64,000 nucleotides of DNA from an uncultured Bacillota bacterium (GCA_900551705.1 URWY01000001.1:112002-176001); one strand, 5' to 3'; positions 27,547 through 34,745 are shown, numbered from the stretch's first letter. Notes: generated by a model from the sequence alone, not told the origin. Made by a program: numbers and translations.

Positions 27547-27570
27547 CATCAATAATTTATCAATAGTTTT
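27547..27570 (+). repeat. Right copy of the terminal subrepeat
   Basis: CATCAATAATTT followed by ATCAATAGTTTT, matching 20740-20764 except for one missing T and in the same orientation, 131 bases inside the right core. Confidence 0.6.
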
Positions 27571-27701
27571 TTATGAAAATTATTGCAAGATACAAAAGTT
27601 ATTGAACGAAATCTTAAAAACAAGTTTTAAACATTCAAAAACTACTGAACAAAATGAAAGATATAACATATTTTGTTCAAGCCCCTCAGGACGAGTGAGT
27701 T

Positions 27702-27709
27702 CTCCTAAG
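27702..27709 (+). repeat. Right attachment core
   Basis: CTCCTAAG, the first stretch that matches the reconstructed tRNA-Arg(CCT) on this side. Confidence 0.75.
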
Positions 27710-27745
27710 GGAAAATTAGGGGTTCGATTCCCTTTGGGAACGCCA
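27702..27745 (+). pseudogene. 3' half of the split tRNA-Arg(CCT)
   Basis: Loop CTCCTAA, anticodon-stem 3' strand GGGAA (27709-27713), variable AATT, T arm AGGGG/CCCTT with loop TTCGATT, acceptor TGGGAAC, discriminator G and encoded CCA. Both stems that need a 5' partner match the half at 20631-20669 perfectly and do not match the intact tRNA-Arg at 20801. A terminator follows at 27757-27779. Confidence 0.9.
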
Positions 27746-28045
27746 AGCGAAAATTGTCGAGCTTATGGCTCGATTTTTTGTTACCAAAAAATACAGCGCT
27801 TTTTTGCTCGCAATTTTCGCTATACCGACCAAACGCAAAATTGTAAAACAATTTTGGTCGGTACTCTCGTGCGAAGAAATTTCTGCGAAGGAAGTGATGG
27901 AGGTTAATGATAAGTATAAAGGAATTGAACTAAGCGTTAAGAAAAAATTGCCAGTGGCAAGTTTTTTAGCGCTGGCGTGAAAGCGAGCATCGACCAGCAA
28001 CGGGTTGCTAGCGAAGCGGAGCGATTCCCTTTGGGAACGCCAAGC
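27725..28045 (+). repeat. Two copies of the tRNA-Arg T-arm/acceptor end, 297 bases apart
   Basis: A 24-base sequence beginning CGATTCCCTTTGGG and ending CGCCAAGC occurs at 27725-27748 (in the tRNA 3' half) and again, identical, at 28022-28045. The second copy lacks the anticodon arm. It may be the scar of an older integration at the same tRNA end. Confidence 0.7.
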
Positions 28046-28210
28046 ACTTGCGATGGAGAGCGATTAGCTCTCCATTATTTTTTTGCTTGCAAAAAAATTG
28101 CGGGCAAAAGCCCGCGCGCAAGTGCGGGGTACAATTTCATCACATACTGAATTGTGGCATAAATTCACCATTTTAAATATCATGTATTAATGATAATATA
28201 AGGAGTTTTT
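27746..28210. other. Hairpin-dense intergenic region after the tRNA 3' half
   Basis: No gene is supported. It holds a terminator TCGAGC/GCTCGA plus Ts (27757-27779), TACCGACC/GGTCGGTA with an inner CAAAATTGT stem (27823-27863), TTGCC-AGT-GGCAA with flanking A/T runs near 27949, the second tRNA-end copy, ATGGAGAGC/GCTCTCCAT with Ts (28053-28084), GCGGGC/GCCCGC (28100-28115) and an outer GCACTTGCG/CGCAAGTGC pair (28044-28052, 28117-28125). Confidence 0.6.
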
Positions 28211-29017
28211 ATGCCAAAAACAAATTTTTGCAATAGCCAAAATAATGACGACTGGAAACAATATATTGAAAATTCCAATTCAAATAATATGCAATATATT
28301 ACTGGGCCTATGGGACCAACAGGTCCTGCTGGTGCAACGGGTGCAACGGGTCCAACTGGCGCCCAAGGGTTAATGGGAGAAACTGGTCCTAAGGGTGACA
28401 CTGGTGCAACAGGGTTGCCTGGTGCAAATGGTTTAAACGGAGCAACAGGAGCGGTTGGCCCGCAAGGTGTGACAGGCCCTCAGGGGGTGATGGGCCCGCA
28501 AGGTGCGACTGGTGCAAAAGGAGATACAGGTCCACAGGGAGAAATTGGGCCTCAAGGACCAACTGGACCAAAAGGAGAAATGGGGGTTCAAGGGCCAATT
28601 GGGCCAAGGGGTGAAGATGGGCAAATATCCAATCAAAATGCAACAATATATAGCATGGCTGGGCAAGATTTAACAAGTGGCAATCCATTAACACTTTCAT
28701 CTATTAAAACAAACAATGGGCTTATCGTGGGCGGAACAACAATAACCGTGCCTGCAACTGGAACATACATTGTTAGTTATTGTATGAATAAAGCGACAAA
28801 TGCAGCAGGAACAGATAGCGTTTCAATCGCAATAGACGGAACAATGGATAGAACAACTTCAAGACCATTAAGCGACTCGTCAACAACATGTGGTCACTTT
28901 GTAATGAATTTAGATGAAGGAAATGCACTTTCGTTGGTCCCGGTTGTAATTAACGCGACAAGGCTTGAAGGAAGCGGAGGACCATGTGCGACTCTAACAG
29001 TCATCAGAATTGCGTAA
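28211..29017 (+). CDS. Collagen-like protein with BclA-type C-terminal domain
   Basis: 268 residues. After a 35-residue N-terminus come about 30 consecutive Gly-X-Y triplets (GPMGPTGPAGATGATGPTG onward to about residue 137). The C-terminal ~130 residues (ATIYSMAGQDLTSGNPLTL, TVPATGTYIVSYCMN, LSLVPVVINATR) form the beta-sandwich seen at the end of BclA-like exosporium proteins. AAGGAGTTTTT precedes the ATG. With SpoVM in the same window, a spore-surface location is likely but not proven; such proteins can also be on vegetative cells. A hairpin in the gap to the next, convergent gene probably terminates both. Confidence 0.85.
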   Translation: MPKTNFCNSQNNDDWKQYIENSNSNNMQYITGPMGPTGPAGATGATGPTGAQGLMGETGPKGDTGATGLPGANGLNGATGAVGPQGVTGPQGVMGPQGATGAKGDTGPQGEIGPQGPTGPKGEMGVQGPIGPRGEDGQISNQNATIYSMAGQDLTSGNPLTLSSIKTNNGLIVGGTTITVPATGTYIVSYCMNKATNAAGTDSVSIAIDGTMDRTTSRPLSDSSTTCGHFVMNLDEGNALSLVPVVINATRLEGSGGPCATLTVIRIA

Positions 29018-29050
29018 CAAAAACTATAATAAAAAAACAATAAATTAATT

Positions 29051-29821
29051 TTATTGTTTTTCTTTTTCTTTTTTCAATTTATCTGCATTCGCATAGCAAT
29101 TACCTTTTGAACTAAAAGGAACGCCATTAAGCATATTTTTTACTGGATTTTTTTGTAAAACTTCAAAGTTATTATTAACAGCATCAAACATCATGCATTT
29201 GCCTTTGAGATTTTCAACAATCACAAAAGCGTGTCCGTCAGGTGAATTGTCATTTTGAAATTTCACATTTTTACTGATTATGTAATATGATTTTAGCCCA
29301 GTCATAAGCCATAAATTATGTGCAACGCTTGCAAATTCAACACACGCGCCGCAATTTGCGTTTTCAAATTCTTTGATAGATGGAACTAAAATATCGTCAT
29401 TATCATTGAATGTGATTTTTGAAATCTCTGCTCTTTTTTTCATACCCGCAGTATTTGCAATATTACCGAAATAATTGTTTTCTGTTTCAATGATTGCTCT
29501 CAAAGCCGCACCAGACAATTTAAAACCGATGCTTATGTATTTTTCAAGATTATCAAAGAAGTTATAATAAATTAGTTTATCATCAAGTTTAAAACCTTGC
29601 AAGAAAAGCCTATTTGAGTAAATTGTGTCTTCCGCAGCAAAAAATCCGTTATTTTCGTAATTTTTACTTAAAATTTTAATCAAATAATCTATTTTTTTAA
29701 TTTTTTCATCATTGTTTTGTTCATTTAATATCTCTAAGCAAAGTGCTTTTGAGTTAGGTTCAGCGCCATATCTCACTGCAATTCCGCTTGAATTCATGTC
29801 CATACCATTAAATTTTTCCAT
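29051..29821 (-). CDS. Transglutaminase-like cysteine protease-fold protein
   Basis: 256 residues, no signal peptide. NCGACVEFASVAHNLWLMTG gives the catalytic Cys region, DGHAFVIVEN the His and KCMMFDAVN the Asp, in the order and spacing of a transglutaminase-like Cys-His-Asp triad. The helical N-terminal ~120 residues match nothing I know. ACGGAGTTACT before the ATG supports the start. The gene stands alone, convergent with the collagen-like gene. Cytoplasmic peptide or isopeptide chemistry is inferred from the fold; spore cross-linking would fit the neighbour but is speculation. Confidence 0.65.
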   Translation of the reverse strand: MEKFNGMDMNSSGIAVRYGAEPNSKALCLEILNEQNNDEKIKKIDYLIKILSKNYENNGFFAAEDTIYSNRLFLQGFKLDDKLIYYNFFDNLEKYISIGFKLSGAALRAIIETENNYFGNIANTAGMKKRAEISKITFNDNDDILVPSIKEFENANCGACVEFASVAHNLWLMTGLKSYYIISKNVKFQNDNSPDGHAFVIVENLKGKCMMFDAVNNNFEVLQKNPVKNMLNGVPFSSKGNCYANADKLKKEKEKQ

Positions 29822-29937
29822 AGTAACTCCGTAAACTTTTTTATCTTAACATTTACCGCGCCTTGTTGTCAATTAATATTAACTTAATTGATGATTTGTG
29901 TAGGAACGGTAAAAATTTTCTTTTTGATAAAAAAGTG

Positions 29938-29968
29938 TTGACAAAATGTTTTTTTGTGGTAATATAAT
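29938..29968 (+). promoter_or_regulatory. Promoter of the asnA leader
   Basis: TTGACA at 29938-29943 and TATAAT at 29963-29968. The 19-base spacer is long; an alternative -10, TAATAT at 29960, gives 16. Confidence 0.6.
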
Positions 29969-29995
29969 AATATAACAGCAAAAAAGGAGAAAGTT

Positions 29996-30052
29996 ATGTT
30001 GTTTGCTATGATCAATAATAATAACAATAATAACAATTGTTTGAGCATCTAG
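29996..30052 (+). CDS. Asparagine-rich leader peptide of asnA
   Basis: AAAGGAGAAAGTT is followed by an 18-codon frame encoding MLFAMI, eight Asn in a row, then CLSI and a stop. Runs of codons for the end-product amino acid are the sensor in classical transcription attenuation (his, thr, trp, phe leaders). ATTGTTTGA at 30036-30044 overlaps the last Asn codon and the three codons after it, and is complementary to 30081-30089, part of the downstream terminator. Stalling on Asn codons would leave that segment free to pair and prevent termination; reading through would cover it. Confidence 0.85.
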   Translation: MLFAMINNNNNNNNCLSI

Positions 30053-30082
30053 TGGTCATAGTTTAATTCATGCAAAATCTTC

Positions 30083-30115
30083 AAACAATGGTCACTAAAC
30101 GGCCATTGTTTTTTT
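30083..30115 (+). terminator. Attenuator terminator upstream of asnA
   Basis: AAACAATGGTC (30083-30093) pairs with GGCCATTGTTT (30101-30111) around ACTAAAC and is followed by a T-run. Its 5' strand overlaps TCAAACAAT (30081-30089), which can instead pair perfectly with ATTGTTTGA in the leader frame. The two structures are mutually exclusive. Confidence 0.85.
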
Positions 30116-30136
30116 AAATTTTCAAGGAGAGTTTGT

Positions 30137-30181
30137 ATGAGAAAAGTTTGTAGCGGAATAAGAGATTGTAATTTACCTTAA
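30137..30181 (+). CDS. Second mini-frame in the asnA leader (14 aa)
   Basis: MRKVCSGIRDCNLP, starting 22 bases beyond the attenuator T-run and preceded by CAAGGAGAG. The ribosome binding site is as good as that of any long gene here. It contains one Asn and two Cys. It would be translated only when the attenuator is read through, and it precedes asnA by 74 bases. Real expression is uncertain. Confidence 0.4.
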   Translation: MRKVCSGIRDCNLP

Positions 30182-30255
30182 TAAATATTTAGAAGTTAAA
30201 AAGAACAAAAAATAAAAATCAAATAAAATAAAAAATAAATTAAAAGAGGTAAATT

Positions 30256-31254
30256 ATGAAAATTATAGAAGATAAATATATTAAATTAGATGTTTTAGAT
30301 AAACAAAAATACATTAAAATTATAAAAGATAGATTTGAAAGAGAACTTGCTGGCACGCTTGATCTTGTTCGTGTTTCTGCGCCACTTCTTGTGACAGAAA
30401 AATCTGGTTTGCAGGACGATTTAAGCGGTGTTGAAAGAAAAGTTGAGTTTGACATTTTGAAAGATGGAGCAACTTTACAGATTGTTCAATCTTTGGCAAA
30501 ATGGAAAAGATTTGCACTTAAAAAATACAAAATTGCTATGCACAAAGGTTTATACACAGATATGCAAGCGATTAGAAGAGATGATAAAATGGACGAAACT
30601 CATTCCATTTATGTTGACCAATGGGACTGGGAAAAAGTTATTTCAAAAGAAGATAGGACGATTGAATATTTAAAACAAACTGTTTGTTCTATTGTAAAGG
30701 CTATTAAGCGAACGAGCGATTATTTAAAACGCAAAAGCGGCCTTGATTTTCCAAAAATCAAAGAAAAAGTATATTTTATAACAAGCCAAGAATTGTTGGA
30801 TATGTTCCCTGGCAAGACAGACAAGGAAAGAGAATATGAAATTGTGAAAAAATACAAAACCGTGTTTATAATTGGCATTGGCGAAAAACTATCTGACGGC
30901 AAACCGCATGATTTAAGAGCACCAGATTATGACGACTGGACACTCAACGGAGATTTGATGTTTTATGACGAAGTCTTGGACATCGCGCTTGAAATCAGTT
31001 CAATGGGCATAAGGGTAGATAGTAAAAAACTTAGCGAGCAACTTGAAAAAGATGGCAAACAAGACAGAATGAAATATGATTATCATAAACAAGTTTTCGC
31101 TGGCGAATTGCCTTTAACTATTGGCGGCGGAATTGGACAAAGCAGACTTTGTATGCTTCTTTTAGGAAGGGCACACATTGGTGAAGTTCAATCAAGTTAT
31201 TGGGACGAGAAGACAATTAAAGAATGCGAACAACAAAAAATTGAATTGTTGTAA
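30256..31254 (+). CDS. asnA: Aspartate--ammonia ligase (asparagine synthetase A)
   Basis: Makes asparagine from aspartate, ammonia and ATP. The 332 residues cover the AsnA fold (class II synthetase-like): SAPLLVTEKSGLQDDLSGVE, VQSLAKWKRFALKKY, GLYTDMQAIRRDD, HSIYVDQWDWEKVI, DLRAPDYDDW, LNGDLMFYDEV and the C-terminal LTIGGGIGQSRLCMLLL. Length matches the family (about 330). AAAGAGGTAAATT precedes the ATG. Expression should depend on asparagine supply through the leader peptide and attenuator at 29996-30115. A terminator follows at 31262-31290. Confidence 0.97.
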   Translation: MKIIEDKYIKLDVLDKQKYIKIIKDRFERELAGTLDLVRVSAPLLVTEKSGLQDDLSGVERKVEFDILKDGATLQIVQSLAKWKRFALKKYKIAMHKGLYTDMQAIRRDDKMDETHSIYVDQWDWEKVISKEDRTIEYLKQTVCSIVKAIKRTSDYLKRKSGLDFPKIKEKVYFITSQELLDMFPGKTDKEREYEIVKKYKTVFIIGIGEKLSDGKPHDLRAPDYDDWTLNGDLMFYDEVLDIALEISSMGIRVDSKKLSEQLEKDGKQDRMKYDYHKQVFAGELPLTIGGGIGQSRLCMLLLGRAHIGEVQSSYWDEKTIKECEQQKIELL

Positions 31255-31261
31255 AATGAAA

Positions 31262-31290
31262 ACATCTAGCAAATGCTAGGTGTTTTTTTT
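31262..31290 (+). terminator. Terminator after asnA
   Basis: ACATCTAGC/GCTAGGTGT stem with loop AAAT and a run of eight T. Confidence 0.85.
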
Positions 31291-31302
31291 GTTGGAAAAA
31301 TT

Positions 31303-31330
31303 TTGGAAAATAAATAATTATGTATATAAT
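31303..31330 (+). promoter_or_regulatory. Leaderless promoter of the gpmI-rpe fusion
   Basis: TTGGAA, 16 bases, TATAAT at 31325-31330. Six bases then the ATG at 31337, with no ribosome binding site. Confidence 0.75.
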
Positions 31331-31336
31331 ATAAAT

Positions 31337-33544
31337 ATGGTTACATTATTAATTTTAGATGGCTATGGAATTGGTCAAAACAACAAAAAAACGAATGCAA
31401 TTTATAAAAATTCGCCAAATGTGGAAAAACTTTTAAAAAATTATCCATCTTCTACGCTTGTTGCAAGTGGTGAAGGTGTGGGGCTTTCAAAAGGCCAGAT
31501 GGGCAACTCCGAAACGGGACATTTAAATATTGGCGCTGGGCGAATTGTTTATCAAAATCTATCACGCATAGACAATATGATTGCGGACGACTCATTAAAA
31601 AATAACAAAGTGATGTTGGAAATTGAAAAACATGTTAAAAAAAGTGGCGGAAAAATTCATTTGATGGGATTGTTGTCTGACGGCGGCGTTCACAGCCATA
31701 TAAATCATTTGAAATATTTGCTTAAATCGTTATCAGAAAAAGGTTTAAATCTTGTTTTGCATTGCTTTTTAGATGGCAGAGACACCAAGTTTGACAGCGG
31801 TGTTAACTACTTAAATGAAATACAAAATTTTATTAAAGAAAATGGAATTAATTGTGAAGTCGCGGACATTGTTGGCAGAGTTTATGCAATGGACAGAGAA
31901 AGGCGATTTGACAGAGTTGAAAAAGCATACAATATGCTTGTTGGAAAACTAGATGATGTTGAAATTACCGAAAATTTGCAAAATTCGCTTCAAAATTCTT
32001 ATAAAAATGAGGTTTATGATGAATTTGTCAAACCGATTAAATTGAAAAATAGCAGCACAATCAATGAAGGCGATGCGATTCTTTCATTCAATTTTAGAAC
32101 GGACAGAATGAGAGAACTGATTTCTGCATTTGGTGATAAAAATTTTAAAGAATTTGATGCAATTAAATTTAAAGATTTGTATATTGCAACAATGACGCAA
32201 TATGACAAAACTTTTGGTTTTGCGCATGTTATTGTTCCTGAACTTGTGATTGAAAATTGTTTGTCAAAAGTGTTAAGCGAGAATGGAAAAAAGCAATATC
32301 GCGTAACTGAAACAACAAAATATGCACATATAACATTTTTCTTTAATGGCGAAATTGAAACGCCTTTCCCAGGAGAAGAAAGAATATTGATAGATAGCAT
32401 AAACACGCAAGATTTTTCAAAATATCCAAAAATGCGAGCAAAAGAAATAACTGAAAAAGCGTGTGAGGCTATTCTTTCAAAGAAATATGATTTTGTTTTA
32501 ATTAATTTATCCAATTCAGATATGATTGGACATACTGGCGATTTAAAAGCGACTAAAAAAGCAATTCGATTTGTTGATAAATGTGTTAAAAAATTGGCGG
32601 AAGCAAGTTTGAAAGTTGAAAGCGATTTGATTGTAACCGCCGACCACGGAAATGCAGAATTGATGATTGACGATAATGGCGTGAAGGTGACATCGCACAC
32701 AACAAATCGTGTTCCGATTGTTTTGGTGAGCGAAAAATACAAAAAATGCACTTTAAAAGACGGCAAGTTGGCAGATATTGCTCCAACAATTTTGAAATTA
32801 TTAAATATTGAAAAACCTGTTGAAATGACAGGTGAAAGTTTATTGTTAGACGAAAGCAATCAGTTTTATGTTTGTCCATCAACAGATCCAGTTGATCCAA
32901 AAAATAAAAACTTTGAGAACAATTTAATTGATTATGCAAAATTAATAACAACAAGTGGCGCGGACTTTTTGCATTGCGATATCATGGACGGCAAATTTGT
33001 TGAAAGAAAGACTTATGATTACAATACTTTAAAAAAATTAAACACAAGCACGACAATTCCGCTTGATGTGCATTTGATGACCCAATTTGATATGTTAGAA
33101 GTAAAAGAATTCGTTCATGCTGGCGCAAATATTGTAACTTTGCATTTAGAAAATTTTATTAAATATGGCAAATTGAAGGAAAATAAAATAAAAAGAATTA
33201 CAAAATATTTTGCAAAAACAAATTGTTTGTTTGGACTTTCAATTAAACCAAAAACTGAACTTGAATATTTGGAAAAAGTTTTGCAATATGTGGATTTGAT
33301 TTTGGTTATGAGTGTTGAACCTGGCAAGAGCGGACAAAAATTTATTGAAGAATCATTTAACAGAGTTGCTAAAATTAAAGAAATTAGAAACTCGAAAAAT
33401 TTAGAATTTTTAATTGAAGTTGATGGGGGGATTAATCCAGAAATTTCTTATAAATTAAAAAAACTTGGTGCGAATATGGTTGTTTCTGGAAATTATATTT
33501 TTAAATCAGAAAATAAAAGAGAAACAATAAAAATGTTTAAATAA
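31337..33544 (+). CDS. gpmI-rpe: Fusion: cofactor-independent phosphoglycerate mutase + ribulose-phosphate 3-epimerase
   Basis: 735 residues in one uninterrupted frame. Residues 1-505 are iPGM: LLILDGYGIG, the phosphoserine site KGQMGNSETGHLNIGAGR, DGRDTKFDSG, RFDRVEKAY, and the metal site ITADHGNAE-like VTADHGNAELM. Residues ~515-735 are a (beta/alpha)8 epimerase with LHCDIMDGKFVE, PLDVHLMT, LVMSVEPGKSGQKF and IEVDGGIN, which include both catalytic Asp and the metal His. Each half is near its family's normal length. One enzyme is in lower glycolysis, the other in the pentose phosphate pathway; they do not share a substrate. Translation appears leaderless. Terminator at 33571-33597. Confidence 0.93.
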   Translation: MVTLLILDGYGIGQNNKKTNAIYKNSPNVEKLLKNYPSSTLVASGEGVGLSKGQMGNSETGHLNIGAGRIVYQNLSRIDNMIADDSLKNNKVMLEIEKHVKKSGGKIHLMGLLSDGGVHSHINHLKYLLKSLSEKGLNLVLHCFLDGRDTKFDSGVNYLNEIQNFIKENGINCEVADIVGRVYAMDRERRFDRVEKAYNMLVGKLDDVEITENLQNSLQNSYKNEVYDEFVKPIKLKNSSTINEGDAILSFNFRTDRMRELISAFGDKNFKEFDAIKFKDLYIATMTQYDKTFGFAHVIVPELVIENCLSKVLSENGKKQYRVTETTKYAHITFFFNGEIETPFPGEERILIDSINTQDFSKYPKMRAKEITEKACEAILSKKYDFVLINLSNSDMIGHTGDLKATKKAIRFVDKCVKKLAEASLKVESDLIVTADHGNAELMIDDNGVKVTSHTTNRVPIVLVSEKYKKCTLKDGKLADIAPTILKLLNIEKPVEMTGESLLLDESNQFYVCPSTDPVDPKNKNFENNLIDYAKLITTSGADFLHCDIMDGKFVERKTYDYNTLKKLNTSTTIPLDVHLMTQFDMLEVKEFVHAGANIVTLHLENFIKYGKLKENKIKRITKYFAKTNCLFGLSIKPKTELEYLEKVLQYVDLILVMSVEPGKSGQKFIEESFNRVAKIKEIRNSKNLEFLIEVDGGINPEISYKLKKLGANMVVSGNYIFKSENKRETIKMFK

Positions 33545-33570
33545 TTAAAAAATATTGAAAAAATTAAAAA

Positions 33571-33597
33571 AAATATGCTTTTTTGCATATTTTTTTG
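33571..33597. terminator. Terminator between gpmI-rpe and the DUF4363 gene
   Basis: AAATATGC/GCATATTT with six-T loop and T-run; it also works from the other strand. Confidence 0.8.
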
Positions 33598-33987
33598 TTA
33601 AAAAATATTTTGAATTGAAATTCCAATCACATGTTTATAACCCATTAAATAAAACTTAACGAGTTTCAAACTTTCATAATATTGTTCCTTATTACTATTT
33701 TTTGTTGCGGTTTGCATTTTGTTGATTTCCACGCCTATATCTTCTATATCTTTGTGATTTACGAAATTGCAAAGCACGCTTTCTTTTGCTGTCCAATATT
33801 CTTCGAGTTCGTTCGTCTGTGCAATTAGTTTTGTGTCGTTGATGTCATCAAGTGCGATAAAATTTTCATAAATTGTATCAACACGCGCTTCGACTTCTGC
33901 CAAATATTTATCCGCCAACACTTGTTCAACAACGCATACTGCAATTAAAAGCAGAATTATAATTGTAATGTTGATAAATTTTTTCAT
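33598..33987 (-). CDS. DUF4363 family protein
   Basis: 129 residues: MKKFINITIIILLLIAVCVV is an N-terminal membrane anchor, followed by a helical extracytoplasmic domain (VEARVDTIYENFIALDDIND, EYWTAKESVLCNFVNHKDIE). The pattern and its position directly behind a DUF421 gene match the DUF4363 family, whose function is unknown. Its ATG overlaps the stop of the upstream gene by four bases (ATGA), so the pair is translationally coupled. Confidence 0.8.
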   Translation of the reverse strand: MKKFINITIIILLLIAVCVVEQVLADKYLAEVEARVDTIYENFIALDDINDTKLIAQTNELEEYWTAKESVLCNFVNHKDIEDIGVEINKMQTATKNSNKEQYYESLKLVKFYLMGYKHVIGISIQNIF

Positions 33988-34745
33988 GCTAGGTTCTCCT
34001 TTTTATACTCACATTGGAAAACCTTTCCTTTGCCTTTCTTTGTTTGAAAATAAATTTTGCCATTGCCGTCAAGCGTTGTTACTAAAATATCTTTGACTTT
34101 TTTAGTTTTTGTTTTTTCCAAAATCCAGTTGATAAATCCTTCATCAATATTTGCAATTTTTACATTGTTTTTCATAATTGAGCCTTCGGAAATTATTGTC
34201 ACAGGAATTACAGTTTGTTCTTTGTCTGGAATAATGTTAATTTCTTTTTCATTTTTAACAATTTGCGAAGTTGCTAAATCTTGAATTGTTACAGGAGAAC
34301 TTTCTTTTTTTGGCAAAACATTTACAGTTCCATTTGTTTCAACAATTGCATATTGAATTTCATCTATTGAAAAATAGTTGCAACCGCGAATCGACTCAAA
34401 CAAATCGTCAAGCGAGATGTTAAGTTTTTTAAGTGCTTCATAGTCAATGCCTTCAGGGTTGATAACAATAACTGGCTTACCACTGATAACTCTGTTCATA
34501 ACATCGCTTTTTCTTGTTATAATTGTTAAGAAAAAATGCACAGTAACAAGAGTGAGTAGGGGAACAACGCCGTGTAAAACTGGCACAGAACTTTCTGCCA
34601 TTGGAATAGTTGCTAGGTCTGCAATTATTAAAGTTAAAACAAGCTCAAAAGGTTGCATTTGACCGAGTTGCCTTTTTCCCATTAACCTAAAAACAAATAA
34701 AACTAATGCGTATATTAAAATTGATCTAAGTAATAATGTAAACAT
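33984..34745 (-). CDS. DUF421 (YetF-like) membrane protein
   Basis: About 253 residues from ATG 34745. Three N-terminal helices (LLLRSILIYALVLFVFRLMG; ELVLTLIIADLATIPMAE; VVPLLTLVTVHFFLTII) precede the YetF-type cytoplasmic domain with MGKRQLGQMQPFELVLTL and KPVIVINPEGIDYEALKKLN, SLDDLFESIRGCNYFSIDEI, QYAIVETNGTVNVLPKKES. An extra C-terminal ~90-residue domain (VTIISEGSIMKNNVKIANID, then WILEKTKTKKVKDILVTTLD) fits the longer members. The family is widespread in spore-formers; biochemical role unknown. No ribosome binding site is obvious at the chosen start. Confidence 0.82.
   Translation of the reverse strand: MFTLLLRSILIYALVLFVFRLMGKRQLGQMQPFELVLTLIIADLATIPMAESSVPVLHGVVPLLTLVTVHFFLTIITRKSDVMNRVISGKPVIVINPEGIDYEALKKLNISLDDLFESIRGCNYFSIDEIQYAIVETNGTVNVLPKKESSPVTIQDLATSQIVKNEKEINIIPDKEQTVIPVTIISEGSIMKNNVKIANIDEGFINWILEKTKTKKVKDILVTTLDGNGKIYFQTKKGKGKVFQCEYKKENLA

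Larger units (their letters stand above)
20662..27709. mobile_element. 7.04-kb integrative element inserted in the tRNA-Arg(CCT) anticodon loop
   Basis: It is bounded by direct copies of CTCCTAAG (20662-20669 and 27702-27709), 7,040 bases apart. Each copy sits at the cut edge of one half of the same tRNA gene. A second near-identical direct repeat of 24-25 bases lies just inside both ends (20740-20764 and 27547-27570). Contents from the left: an intact tRNA-Arg(CCT), a tyrosine integrase, an excisionase-like protein, a small membrane protein, a zinc-ribbon protein, a GIY-YIG protein, a 50-residue peptide, a 572-residue membrane protein and a winged-helix protein. All protein genes are on the minus strand. 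No relaxase, coupling protein or capsid gene was seen, so it is a small integrative element or satellite, not a self-transmissible one. Confidence 0.85.

Noticed and set aside
20801..27745. Alternative that the element lies between the intact tRNA-Arg at 20801 and the 3' half at 27702
   Set aside because: The 3' half pairs with the 20631 half in both acceptor and anticodon stems and mismatches the 20801 tRNA; the subrepeat at 20740 also lies left of 20801.
27503..28000. Several overlapping frames across the tRNA 3' half and the hairpin region
   Set aside because: They run through tRNA sequence and terminators on both strands and have no translation signals.
28300..28620. Regular repeats that could suggest a CRISPR array
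   Set aside because: They are the nine-base Gly-X-Y codon periodicity of the collagen-like gene, without constant repeats and unique spacers. No array was seen anywhere in the window despite the Cas9 fragment.
29880..30255. T-box riboswitch upstream of asnA
   Set aside because: No AGAA, AG-bulge or TGGNACC box was found, whereas the leader peptide and alternative hairpins explain the region.
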